NCBI RefSeq assembly: GCF_004761975.1
Contig: NZ_RQII01000019.1
Span: 1 to 64,000, forward strand
Direction: 5' to 3'
DNA from: Planococcus koreensis
GTDB lineage: Bacteria; Bacillota; Bacilli; Bacillales_A; Planococcaceae
Length of the DNA stretch: 64,000 nucleotides
The notes under the pieces are model-generated. The model was not told where the DNA came from, did no database searches, and worked only from the letters and a program-made list of their open reading frames with translations. Of the stretch, positions 42,774-50,947 are shown one piece after another (position 1 is the stretch's first letter; each line of letters opens with the position of its first letter). Made by a program: the position numbers and the translations under genes.

Positions 42774-44327
42774 ATGAATTTAGTGAAGAGCGTCCATGAA
42801 ATCTCACTGCAAAATCCGGGTAAAACCGCGTATCACTTTATGGGGAAAGATACATCGTACCAAGAATTTGACGGGTCGGTCGCGAAATTCGCAGGCGCGC
42901 TCCAATCGCTTGGGATCCGAAAAGGGGACCATGTAGGATTCTTGCTGAGCAATACACCGCATTTCATGATTGCCTTATACGCAACGATGCGCGTAGGCGC
43001 TACAGCTGTGCCGATCAACCCTATCTACACGCCAGATGAAATCGCTTACATCGTGAAAGACAGTGATGCCAAGGCAGTCATTGCACTTGATGCATTGTTG
43101 CCGCTGGTTGAAAAAGCGCATGGAGCGCTGCCGTCGGTTGAAGCGTATATCATCTGCGAAACCGACCCATCCGCGGCCGAGAAAATGGCTCAATTGCCGG
43201 ATGCGATCAAACCGAAAGTACATTCGTTCACCCAGCTCTTGATGGCCTCTCCGGCATTCGAAGGTTCCGCCGAGTTGCAAGGCGATGATGTAGCCGTCAT
43301 CCTTTATACATCCGGCACGACTGGGAAACCGAAAGGCGCAATGCTGACGCACGAAAACCTTTACTCGAATGCGCGTGATATCGGCGATTACCTGCAAATG
43401 AATACTGACGACCGCATCGTTGCGACATTGCCGGTATTCCATGTTTTTGCGTTAACGGTTGTCGTCAACGCACCGCTATTGATCGGCGCCACCATTATCC
43501 TGGTGCCGCGCTTCAATCCCGCGGAAGTATTCGAAACGATCAAATCGCAGCGCGCGACTGTATTTGCCGGCGTGCCGACTATGTACAATTTCATGTACCA
43601 ATACCCGCAAGCGAAAACCGAAGACTTTGCGACGGTGCGCTTAGCGATTTCCGGCGGTTCTGCCTTGCCGGTAGCGCTGCTGCATAATTTCGAGGACAAA
43701 TTCCAAGTGCGCGTGTCCGAAGGCTACGGCTTGTCGGAAGCTTCACCAGTCACGTGTTTCAATCCGATTGACCGCGACCGCAAAGCAGGCTCGATCGGCA
43801 CATCGATCGTCAACGTCGAAAACAAAGTGGTCAATGAACTTGGCGAAGAAGTGCCTGTAGGAGAAGTGGGGGAATTGATCGTCCGCGGCCCGAACGTTAT
43901 GAAAGGCTATTACAAGCTGCCGGAAGAAACGGCTGCCGCGCTGCGCGATGGCTGGCTTTACACTGGTGATCTAGCAAAAGTGGACGAAGAAGGTTATTTT
44001 TATATTGTCGACCGCAAAAAAGACATGATTATTGTCGGCGGCTTTAACGTCTATCCGCGCGAAGTTGAAGAAGTGCTGTTCGCGCATCCGGGCATTGTAG
44101 AAGCGGCAGTTGTCGGTTTGCCGGATCCGAATTTCGGCGAAAGCGTCAACGCTTATGTTGTACTGAAAGACGCTTCACTGACGCCAGCGGACCTTGAAGC
44201 TTATTGCGCCGAGCATTTGGCGAAATACAAAGTGCCGCGCCATTTTGAAATCCTTGAAGAGTTGCCGAAAAACACGACCGGCAAAATTCTTCGCCGTTCG
44301 CTGAAAGACCAAGCAATGAGCAAATAA
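42774..44327 (+). CDS. lcfB: Long-chain fatty-acid-CoA ligase, LcfB-like
   Basis: AMP-forming acyl-CoA synthetase of 517 residues. It has the AMP-binding P-loop ILYTSGTTGKPKGAMLTH (about 180), the adenine motif EGYGLSEASPV (about 318), the DGWLYTGDLA motif (about 398) and the C-terminal catalytic lysine in PKNTTGKILRR. It activates fatty acids for beta-oxidation. The ATG at 42774, with AGAGGGATGGG upstream, gives the normal length; an upstream in-frame extension overlaps the promoter and operator and is not translated. B. subtilis LcfB (YhfL) is in the same genomic neighbourhood and is FadR-controlled. Confidence 0.92.
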   Translation: MNLVKSVHEISLQNPGKTAYHFMGKDTSYQEFDGSVAKFAGALQSLGIRKGDHVGFLLSNTPHFMIALYATMRVGATAVPINPIYTPDEIAYIVKDSDAKAVIALDALLPLVEKAHGALPSVEAYIICETDPSAAEKMAQLPDAIKPKVHSFTQLLMASPAFEGSAELQGDDVAVILYTSGTTGKPKGAMLTHENLYSNARDIGDYLQMNTDDRIVATLPVFHVFALTVVVNAPLLIGATIILVPRFNPAEVFETIKSQRATVFAGVPTMYNFMYQYPQAKTEDFATVRLAISGGSALPVALLHNFEDKFQVRVSEGYGLSEASPVTCFNPIDRDRKAGSIGTSIVNVENKVVNELGEEVPVGEVGELIVRGPNVMKGYYKLPEETAAALRDGWLYTGDLAKVDEEGYFYIVDRKKDMIIVGGFNVYPREVEEVLFAHPGIVEAAVVGLPDPNFGESVNAYVVLKDASLTPADLEAYCAEHLAKYKVPRHFEILEELPKNTTGKILRRSLKDQAMSK

Positions 44328-44333
44328 CGATTC

Positions 44334-44371
44334 AAGCGGTCCGGGCCAATTCAGCCCGAGCCGCTTTTTTA
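44334..44371 (+). terminator. Terminator of lcfB
   Basis: AAGCGG...GGGC pairs with GCCC...CCGCTT around a short loop. Six T residues follow. Confidence 0.75.
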
Positions 44372-44400
44372 TTGTCCAGCACACAGCGGTATCGGTTTGA

Positions 44401-44429
44401 TTGAAAAGACTGACATTTTTACTTATAGT
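44401..44429 (+). promoter_or_regulatory. Promoter of the S9 peptidase gene
   Basis: TTGAAA (44401-44406), exactly 17 bases, TATAGT (44424-44429). This lies about 50 bases before the start codon. Confidence 0.6.
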
Positions 44430-44481
44430 AGAAGAGCAACTATTACGTTTTTCGAAATAAATCGACAGGGGGATTTTACAT

Positions 44482-46470
44482 ATGAAAAAGGCAGTCGAAA
44501 TAAAAGACTTAACGAAATTAGCATCGGTGACCGACCCGCATATCTCGCCGGATGGCACGCAGCTGTTATTTGTCCGTACGGAGATGGATGAGGAAAACAA
44601 TACGTACGTGGCGCATCTTTTTCATGGTGACCTGGCAAGCGGGAAAATCACGCAATGGACGCACGGCAACGAACGCGTGTCATCGCCCGCTTGGTCGGAA
44701 AACGGAGAAATGCTTGCTTTTTTATCAACAAGAGACGATAAAAACCAGCTTTATGTAATGCCAGCGACAGGCGGAGAGGCGCGTGCGTTGACCGAATTTG
44801 AAAAAGGCGTCAATTCATTCCGCTGGTCGCCTTGCGGCAATAAAATCTGGTTTGATGCGATGGTGAAAGACGGCAAGTCATTTGCCGATAAAGAGGACAA
44901 GGAAGACGGCAAAGACGGCAAGAAGCATCCTGAGCCGGTATTTGTCAGCAACATGAAATACAAGATGGATGGCATGGGTTTGGTGCCGCAGGATGAGCAT
45001 CGCCAAATCGGTTCGATCGATGTTGAATCGAAAAGAGTTGTGCAATTAACTTCTGGCAAGTTCCATTATAATTTGGAAGCTGTTTCGCATGACGGCTCGA
45101 AATTGGCGTATGGCGTGGTGCGGGAAGAGAATCTCGATTTCGTGTTCCGCCAGCCGCTTTATTTATATGACATCGAATCTGAGGTGGAAACGGCAGTGGC
45201 TGATGGAGACGGCTCTTTCGATGGAGCCGCTTTCTCGTTCGACGACGCAAAGCTTGCTTATATCAGCAGCACACGCCAGTTCGAAAACGCGACACACACG
45301 GAGGTGTCCGTCTACGACATCGCCTCGAAGACCAGCATGTGCCTGACAGAAGGCATCGACGCACCGGTCGGCGATTACGTCGTGGCCGACCATCAACAAG
45401 GCGCTGCAGCACCCGCAGTTGTCTGGACGAAAGATGATCATTTATATTTCCAGGTGTCGACGATGGGGGATGTCCGGCTATATTTCGCATCTCTTGACGG
45501 AGCGGTCTATCCGGCATCTCCTGAAATGGAACATGTATATGGCTTTGATGTGGACCGCAGCGGCGAGTTCGCAGTTGCAGCAATCAGCAATCCGGTCAAT
45601 CCAGGGGAATTGTATAAGCTGACGATCGCCACCGGTGAACGTGAAGCTTTGACCGCTTTCAATAACTCTTATTTAGAGGACACGGAATTGATCATGCCCG
45701 AATCAATCGTTGCGGAAGGGGCAGATGGATGGCCTGTCCACGGCTGGCTGATGAAACCGCGCGGCTTTGCCGAAGGCGAAAAATATCCGCTTGTCGTCAA
45801 TATCCACGGCGGCCCACATGCGATGTACGCCAATACGTTTGTCCACGAAATGCAGCTGCTCGCAGCCCGCGGATTCGGCGTGCTGTATGTCAACCCGCGC
45901 GGCAGCCATGGCTATAACCAGCACTTTGTCGACGCGGTGCGCGGCGACTACGGCGGCGGCGACTACGAAGATATCATGAAATCGCTTGAATCCGTCATTG
46001 CGGAAAACCCGTGGATTGACACCGAGCGCTTGGGCGTGACAGGCGGAAGCTACGGCGGATTTATGACAAATTGGATTGTCAGCCGGACAAACCGTTTTAA
46101 AGCGGCTGTCACACAGCGCTCGATTTCGAACTGGGTCTCATTTTTCGGTGTTTCGGATATCGGCTATTATTTCAGCCCTTGGCAGATCGGTGCGGATGTG
46201 GGCGATGTCAATAAATTATGGGACCATTCTCCGTTGAAATACGCGGCGGATGTGGAGACGCCATTATTGATTTTGCATTCGGAAAATGACTACCGCTGCC
46301 CGATTGAACAATCGGAACAATTGTATGTCACGCTTAAAAGCCTGGGCAAAGAAACCGAGTTTATCCGTTTCCCGGAAGCCGACCATAATTTGTCGCGCAC
46401 TGGCAAACCGAACCTGCGCTTTGTGCGCCTCGAGCAAATTGCCGGTTGGATGGAAAAGCATTTAGTCTGA
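44482..46470 (+). CDS. S9 family prolyl-oligopeptidase-like peptidase
   Basis: Protein of 662 residues with an N-terminal beta-propeller (about 15-390, repeated WS/SPDG-type strands) and a C-terminal alpha/beta-hydrolase. The nucleophile is in GGSYGGF (about 516), the acid in SENDYRCP (about 597) and the His in ADHNLSR (about 630). An oxyanion-forming NIHGGPH motif is present. There is no signal peptide, so it is cytoplasmic. Size and layout resemble B. subtilis YuxL and acylaminoacyl-peptidases; it probably removes residues from short peptides. A Lys/Asp-rich insert (about 132-152) interrupts the propeller. Confidence 0.9.
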   Translation: MKKAVEIKDLTKLASVTDPHISPDGTQLLFVRTEMDEENNTYVAHLFHGDLASGKITQWTHGNERVSSPAWSENGEMLAFLSTRDDKNQLYVMPATGGEARALTEFEKGVNSFRWSPCGNKIWFDAMVKDGKSFADKEDKEDGKDGKKHPEPVFVSNMKYKMDGMGLVPQDEHRQIGSIDVESKRVVQLTSGKFHYNLEAVSHDGSKLAYGVVREENLDFVFRQPLYLYDIESEVETAVADGDGSFDGAAFSFDDAKLAYISSTRQFENATHTEVSVYDIASKTSMCLTEGIDAPVGDYVVADHQQGAAAPAVVWTKDDHLYFQVSTMGDVRLYFASLDGAVYPASPEMEHVYGFDVDRSGEFAVAAISNPVNPGELYKLTIATGEREALTAFNNSYLEDTELIMPESIVAEGADGWPVHGWLMKPRGFAEGEKYPLVVNIHGGPHAMYANTFVHEMQLLAARGFGVLYVNPRGSHGYNQHFVDAVRGDYGGGDYEDIMKSLESVIAENPWIDTERLGVTGGSYGGFMTNWIVSRTNRFKAAVTQRSISNWVSFFGVSDIGYYFSPWQIGADVGDVNKLWDHSPLKYAADVETPLLILHSENDYRCPIEQSEQLYVTLKSLGKETEFIRFPEADHNLSRTGKPNLRFVRLEQIAGWMEKHLV

Positions 46471-46489
46471 CAGAACTTAATACGAGAAA

Positions 46490-46540
46490 AGAAAGAGCCG
46501 GAAAACACCCGAACTTCTGTGGGTGTTTCCGGCTTTTTTC
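46490..46540. terminator. Bidirectional terminator between S9 peptidase and DUF5658 genes
   Basis: A 19-bp stem (46492-46510 with 46521-46539). Its arms end in A and T runs. Confidence 0.85.
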
Positions 46541-46561
46541 GTTTTCCGATTAGCCTGATTT

Positions 46562-46882
46562 TTATAAGGCAAGAAGGGAGAGCCAAAAAATATGAAGCAG
46601 CAAAATGAGCGAGTACAGCGTATTTGCAGAAATGAAGAAGTACCGCCAGAGGCGCGATTGGATGGCAACGAATGGCGTGAATAGAAACCCGGAAAGGCAT
46701 AGCGAAAGCAGGACCTTGATTGCCAAAATAACACCAGGGGAGAACGAGCTCAATAATGGATTGGCTTCGGTGATAAAGCCCGATGTGATTCCAAAGAACG
46801 TCAGCAATCCATCTGCGGCATTTAAAATGGCGAGTGCGCAGACGTGATTTTTTAATGGCGTGCTGTGTTTAGCCGCAATCAT
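46562..46882 (-). CDS. DUF5658 family small membrane protein
   Basis: Protein of 106 residues with three hydrophobic helices. The first contains NAADGLLTFFGITSGFITEANPLLS, the characteristic DUF5658 pattern (asparagine and aspartate within the helix, ANP at its end). The ribosome-binding site GGAGGTGAAAT is strong. Its function is unknown. It is isolated, with a long repeat-bearing spacer upstream. Confidence 0.75.
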   Translation of the reverse strand: MIAAKHSTPLKNHVCALAILNAADGLLTFFGITSGFITEANPLLSSFSPGVILAIKVLLSLCLSGFLFTPFVAIQSRLWRYFFISANTLYSLILLLHIFWLSLLAL

Positions 46883-47054
46883 ATTTCACCTCCATTTTCT
46901 GCATGCATCATGTTGTCCGGATGTTCTGTTGTTAATAAGAAATACCCGTTTTCCTATCATCTACACTTACATTTGAACTATTGTTATTTAATTATTCAAA
47001 AAATATAAATTAAGAGTAGTTCTTTTTACTCTATTTTGATAAAAGAGCCGTATA

Positions 47055-47086
47055 AAAAAGCATTCCGCAGTAGCGGAATGCTTCAT
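47055..47086 (-). terminator. Orphan terminator reading leftward
   Basis: GCATTCCGC and GCGGAATGC enclose AGTA. Six A residues on the left form a U run only for minus-strand transcripts. No annotated minus-strand gene ends here; it may belong to a transcript from the repeat region. Confidence 0.55.
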
Positions 47087-47136
47087 ACTGGAGACAAAAT
47101 CTAATCAAGATGAATAACTGTGTATACCTCAACCGT

Positions 47137-47309
47137 TCTGGCCACTTCGCTTTCCGTGGGCTCAGCTTCAGTCTCCTCGTCACTGGAAAACCTTGCTCCT
47201 GCATCGCTGCGCTAGCTTCGTCGCAAAGACTTGGGCGAAGACCTTTCGCCCAAGTCTTGTCTGCGGGGTCTTCAGCCTTCGCTGTCCCACAGGAGTCTTC
47301 GTGGCCAGA
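47137..47309. repeat. Interspersed structured repeat, complete copy
   Basis: Outer ends TCTGGCCAC (47137-47145) and GTGGCCAGA (47301-47309) are perfect inverted repeats. Inside lie the core GCATCGCTGCGCTAGCTTCG (47201-47220) with TCGCAAAGA, then a perfect 14-bp hairpin (47226-47239 with 47245-47258). Read on the minus strand, the element resembles the abundant Bacillaceae intergenic family with GACCCCGCAG, GACTGAAG-like and GGAAAGCGAAG blocks. It has an additional internal hairpin module. It has no coding capacity. Confidence 0.7.
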
Positions 47310-47416
47310 CCGGCTGTTAGTATGTGGCTCTCATTAAAGAGAGTAACCAACTACTCCGCTTTTCGTAAGCAATTCTCTCAAGGGTTCGGAGCGCAATGCG
47401 GCGAAGGGCAAATATG

Positions 47417-47590
47417 TGCTCCTGTCTCTGCATCGCTGCGCTAGCTTCGAGACATTGAAGTTCGTTGCATCGCTGCGCTAGCTTCGTCGCAAAGACCCTG
47501 TCCGAACTTCTTTCGGACACGATCTTTCCTGCGAAAGAACGGAGTGATGAGACCCGCAGGAAACGAGGTTTGAAGAACCTCGTTTAACCG
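47417..47590. repeat. Two further core-repeat copies with associated hairpins
   Basis: The 20-base core recurs exactly at 47430-47449 and 47467-47486. The second copy is followed by TCGCAAAGA, a hairpin TGTCCGAA/TTCGGACA (47499-47506 with 47512-47519), an inverted pair TTCCTGC/GCAGGAA and the hairpin AACGAGGTT/AACCTCGTT (about 47565-47587). The first copy is truncated after TTCG. Confidence 0.65.
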
Positions 47591-47698
47591 GCATTAAATC
47601 TGAGTTGACATGAAGTGGGAAAGAATCAACATGTACTAGAGATAAATCAACATGCATTGCTTGGAATTTAACCGCCACCAGCAAAAGGAGGGATCGGC

Positions 47699-47751
47699 AT
47701 AAAAAAAGACTGCAGGCAAATTCGATTTTCTCGAATTTGCCTGCAGTCTGG
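47699..47751 (-). terminator. Terminator of the flavodoxin gene
   Basis: A perfect 19-bp stem (47707-47725 with 47731-47749) with seven A residues on the left, giving a minus-strand U run. Confidence 0.88.
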
Positions 47752-47758
47752 AAACGCC

Positions 47759-48307
47759 TCAGAGTGGGGCATTTTGTTTTTTAGTGTGCAGCGCCATCTC
47801 GATGAAAAATTTTATTTCTTCATCGAATTCTTGTATGTGCTGCCGTTCGGCTTTGAAGCCTGTTGCATACTTGATTTTATTGCGCTGTTCTTCCGGCAGC
47901 AAATTATTGATCCACAGCTCGGCTACAGCGGCCGGTTTCTGCGGTGTCAGCGCTGCCAGCTCCGCAGCCAGTTTTTCCCGCTGCCCCGTTGCTCCGCTGC
48001 AAATTGTGATGAAGGAATAATCCGTCAGGTTCGCTTTTTCCTTTTTAATGAAAGTACGCATCGGCGCGGCGATTTTTCCTGCCCATACTGGGGCAAGTAA
48101 AATGACCGGCCCGTAGTCTTTGACATCGAAATCGACAGGGGCGAGCCGCGAATCGCGTTTTACCAGAAAATCGATGAAAATGGAAAAGCTTTTGCGTTTT
48201 TTCCGTTCGGTGATTTCGTACATTGGGCATCCGATCCTGTCGCGCAATTCAGCAGCCAGCTTTGCATTGTTTCCGGAATGGGAGTAATAGACAATCAATG
48301 GTTTCAT
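47759..48307 (-). CDS. Flavodoxin-like protein
   Basis: Protein of 182 residues with a flavodoxin fold. It opens with VYYSHSGNNAKLA, in which SHSGN-like residues form the FMN phosphate loop. ILLAPVWAGKIAAPMRTFI contacts the flavin, as in WrbA/short-chain flavodoxins. The C-terminal third is charged and helical. The start at 48305-48307 follows GGAGGGAAAGCC; the frame continues upstream but has no better start. It is probably an electron carrier or NADPH-quinone-type oxidoreductase; the partner is unknown. It may form an operon with the crotonase gene upstream, with a gap of about 70 bases. Confidence 0.78.
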   Translation of the reverse strand: MKPLIVYYSHSGNNAKLAAELRDRIGCPMYEITERKKRKSFSIFIDFLVKRDSRLAPVDFDVKDYGPVILLAPVWAGKIAAPMRTFIKKEKANLTDYSFITICSGATGQREKLAAELAALTPQKPAAVAELWINNLLPEEQRNKIKYATGFKAERQHIQEFDEEIKFFIEMALHTKKQNAPL

Positions 48308-48380
48308 GGCTTTCCCTCCTGTGCTATGGCTAATGGCGTGTAGCGGTATGGAAAGGCGGCAGCAGCGTCCAATCGATCTA

Positions 48381-49157
48381 TTATTTTCCTTTGAAAACAG
48401 GTTTGCGTTTTTCGCCGAATGCCAGCAGCGCTTCGACACGGTCTTCGGTCGGGATCGTCATTTCGTACGCTTTGCGTTCGATGTGGAGACCGGTCTGCAA
48501 GTCGGCGTTCATGCCGTTCTTGATGGCGAACTTCGCTTGCTGAAGGGCAATTGGCCCATTCGCCAGCATCATGTCAGCGAACTCGCCAGTCACTTGGATC
48601 AACTCACTGCGCGGCGCCACTTTCGTTGCAATGCCGTAAGCGAGCGCTTCATCGGCTTTCAGGCGCCGTGCCGTCAAAATCAATTCCAATGCTTTCGCTT
48701 CGCCGATCAAACGAGGCAGGCGTTGTGTGCCGCCGGCTCCGGGGATGATGGCCAAGCTCGTTTCGGTCAGGCCGAGCAATGTATCATCCGCGACAATGCG
48801 GAAATCACACGCCAGCGCAAGTTCCATGCCGCCGCCGAACGCGAAGCCGTTGATCATGGCAATCGTTGGCTGGGGCAAATTCTCGATTGCCGAAAAGACT
48901 TCACCGATTTTGTAGATGTTGCGTTTTACATGCTGTTCGGTCAGCGTCTTCCGTTCTTTTAAATCAGCGCCTACACTGAATGCTTTTTCTCCTGCGCCTG
49001 TAAATACCACAAGGCGGATGTCCGGATTGATGCGGATGGCTTCGACCACTTGGCCAAGCTCCGCGAGCATATCGTAATTGAAAGCGTTCATGGAATCAGG
49101 GCGGTTCAGCGTGATGAACGCCAGGTTCCCTTGTTGTTCGTAATGAATTGTGTCCAT
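48381..49157 (-). CDS. Enoyl-CoA hydratase/isomerase (crotonase family)
   Basis: Crotonase of 258 residues. The first oxyanion motif is FSVGADLKERK (about 64). The second is MINGFAFGGGMELALACDFRI (about 98-118), with the first catalytic Glu in GGMELA and the second in GLTETSLAIIPGAGGTQRLPRL. Both catalytic glutamates are present, so true 2-enoyl-CoA hydratase activity is likely. ATG at 49155-49157 with AAGGGGGAG upstream. A FadR-like operator lies in the divergent spacer, consistent with a beta-oxidation role. Confidence 0.88.
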   Translation of the reverse strand: MDTIHYEQQGNLAFITLNRPDSMNAFNYDMLAELGQVVEAIRINPDIRLVVFTGAGEKAFSVGADLKERKTLTEQHVKRNIYKIGEVFSAIENLPQPTIAMINGFAFGGGMELALACDFRIVADDTLLGLTETSLAIIPGAGGTQRLPRLIGEAKALELILTARRLKADEALAYGIATKVAPRSELIQVTGEFADMMLANGPIALQQAKFAIKNGMNADLQTGLHIERKAYEMTIPTEDRVEALLAFGEKRKPVFKGK

Positions 49158-49261
49158 TTTTCTCCCCCTTAAAGTGTTTCCTTCTGCTAAAAACATACCA
49201 TTTTTTGGACTATTGCGCTATCCCGCTCTATAATTAAGCGCAGAGAGGGGGACGCGCATTA

Positions 49262-50878
49262 ATGAATCAGTTTTCATTCATTCGCATATATCGCATTGTC
49301 TTCATGGCCGTTAAATTTTATACACAAGCTACGTTGTTCCAACGGCGCCACCGAGGCGCCTGGAATCCTCTCGTGGAGGAGAAATGGAACACCCTGGTAA
49401 CGAAACAAGCGAAACAATACAAAACTTTGGCGCTGAAACTTGGCGGTCTAATGATCAAGATGGGGCAATTCCTGTCAACTCGGGCCGATATCATGCCAAA
49501 GTCTTTCCTCGAAGAACTGGAGGGATTGACGGATCGTGTGCCGTCAGTGGAACGTGAGAAAATCATTTCTGTCTTGGAGACAGAATGGAATTCGCCTTAT
49601 TCCAGCTATTTGGCGGAACTGTCCGAAGGGGCTGTCGCTTCCGCATCTATTGGAGAAGTCTATAAAGGAACGTTGAAAGACGGCACAGTCGTGGCCGTGA
49701 AAATCCAGCGGCCCGGAACCGAGAAATTGCTGCGGGCAGACTTCCAGGCGATGCGCATCGTCATCTGGTTTATGAAGACTTTTACGCCGCTTTCCAAGCA
49801 AATCAATTTTACGCAGCTTTTCGGGGAAATGACCGAAACGATTGGTGCGGAATTGAACTTCCTTCAGGAACTGCAAAGCGGCCGTGCGTTTGCGGACCGT
49901 TTTTCGGAAATGGACGGCATCCGTTTCCCCGTCTATTTTGATGATTTGTCGACGCGCCGCGTCCTTGTCATGGAATGGATCGAAGGGGCACGCATTACCG
50001 ACTTGGCGTTTATTGAAAAACACGGGCTTGACCGCCATGAAATCGCGGAGCGGCTGTTCATCCTGTTTCTCGAACAGATTTTGTACGGCGGCCAATTCCA
50101 CGCCGATCCGCATGGTGGAAACATTTTGCTGAAGCCTGACGGCACGATTGTGCTGATCGATTTCGGCATGACGGGCACAATCACGGCCGCTGATTCCCAA
50201 GCCGTTTTGCGGATTGCAGAAGGCATCATCTTCAAAAACTACGAATTGGTCCTTGATGCGCTTGAAGAGCTGCGGTTCCTATTGCCGCAAGCGAACCGCG
50301 AGCTTTTGGCCGATACGATTTCCCGATTGGTCGCTGCTTATGAATCAGACGAGCTGATGCAGATGGACAGCTTTGTCGTGGAGCGGCTGTTCAAGGACAT
50401 GCAAAACATCGTCCGGACACAGCCTGTACAGCTGCCAGCTGAGTTTGCATTCTTCGGGCGCGCGGCTTCAATCTTTGTCGGCGTGCTCAACGTCCTGGAT
50501 CCCGGGATTGACCTATTGGCATTGGCGCGGCCTCGTGTTCTGGAATGGGCATCGACCCAAAAAGAAGGCAAGCCTGTCTTCGGCAAAAGCGATGTACTGC
50601 GCTGGGTGCTCAACGCATCGGGTCCATTCCGGGTGCTGCCGCAGAAAGTCATCAGTTATTTGGAAGAGCCGGAGCGCATGCGCCATTACATCGAAAATCG
50701 CGACGGACGCAATCGCCAGCATGAGCGCGATTTGCAAAGCCGCATGTTTGCCGGCATCTTCACCATCCTGTCGTTCACCGGCATCTCGGTGTCGGTGTGG
50801 TTCTGGCATGAGCCGTTCATGTGGGTGTCTTCCGGATTTTTCGTCGGTTCATTATGGATTTATCGTTCAATTAAATGA
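49262..50878 (+). CDS. UbiB/ABC1 (AarF) family atypical kinase-like protein
   Basis: Protein of 538 residues. Near residue 62 it has the UbiB-specific IKMGQFLSTRADIMP (the KxGQ motif). Then come an alanine-type nucleotide loop ASIGEVYKGTLKDG, an invariant Lys in VAVKIQRPG, the catalytic HADPHGGNILL and the DFG motif LIDFGMTG. Two C-terminal hydrophobic segments (about 488-530) anchor it in the membrane. UbiB proteins support quinone or other lipid metabolism, and the role in Gram-positives is unclear. The first codons overlap a FadR-like box shared with the divergent crotonase gene. Confidence 0.88.
   Translation: MNQFSFIRIYRIVFMAVKFYTQATLFQRRHRGAWNPLVEEKWNTLVTKQAKQYKTLALKLGGLMIKMGQFLSTRADIMPKSFLEELEGLTDRVPSVEREKIISVLETEWNSPYSSYLAELSEGAVASASIGEVYKGTLKDGTVVAVKIQRPGTEKLLRADFQAMRIVIWFMKTFTPLSKQINFTQLFGEMTETIGAELNFLQELQSGRAFADRFSEMDGIRFPVYFDDLSTRRVLVMEWIEGARITDLAFIEKHGLDRHEIAERLFILFLEQILYGGQFHADPHGGNILLKPDGTIVLIDFGMTGTITAADSQAVLRIAEGIIFKNYELVLDALEELRFLLPQANRELLADTISRLVAAYESDELMQMDSFVVERLFKDMQNIVRTQPVQLPAEFAFFGRAASIFVGVLNVLDPGIDLLALARPRVLEWASTQKEGKPVFGKSDVLRWVLNASGPFRVLPQKVISYLEEPERMRHYIENRDGRNRQHERDLQSRMFAGIFTILSFTGISVSVWFWHEPFMWVSSGFFVGSLWIYRSIK
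49263..49280. promoter_or_regulatory. Second FadR-like operator between crotonase and UbiB-like genes
   Basis: TGAATCAGTTTTCATTCA is an 18-base imperfect palindrome. One half-site (TCATTCA) is perfect and the other has one mismatch to TGAATGA. It overlaps the start codon of the ubiB-like gene and lies 105 bases upstream of the crotonase start. Confidence 0.5.
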
Positions 50879-50879
50879 A

Positions 50880-50931
50880 AAGAGCTGTCCGGAATTCTGC
50901 AAAACAGAATTCCGGACAGCTCTTTTTTTTC
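50880..50931 (+). terminator. Terminator of the UbiB-like gene
   Basis: A perfect 19-bp stem (50881-50899 with 50905-50923) followed by T residues. Confidence 0.9.
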
Positions 50932-50947
50932 ATGGCAAGACCGTATG

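Larger units (their letters stand above)
46883..47758. other. 876-base non-coding spacer composed largely of interspersed repeats
   Basis: No open frame here has a ribosome-binding site and plausible protein sequence. 46883-47055 is A/T-rich and holds the promoter side of the DUF5658 gene. 47055-47085 is a minus-strand terminator without an assigned gene. 47137-47309 is a complete repeat element. 47417-47590 carries two further core copies and two hairpins. 47600-47660 has CATG-containing direct repeats (AATCAACATG twice). 47699-47750 is the flavodoxin gene's terminator. Confidence 0.7.

Noticed and set aside
47478-47684. A 68-residue minus-strand ORF with HVD-rich repeats in the spacer
   Set aside because: It crosses the core repeats and hairpins and lacks a ribosome-binding site. 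The repeated HVDS-like residues come from CATGTTGA-type DNA repeats.
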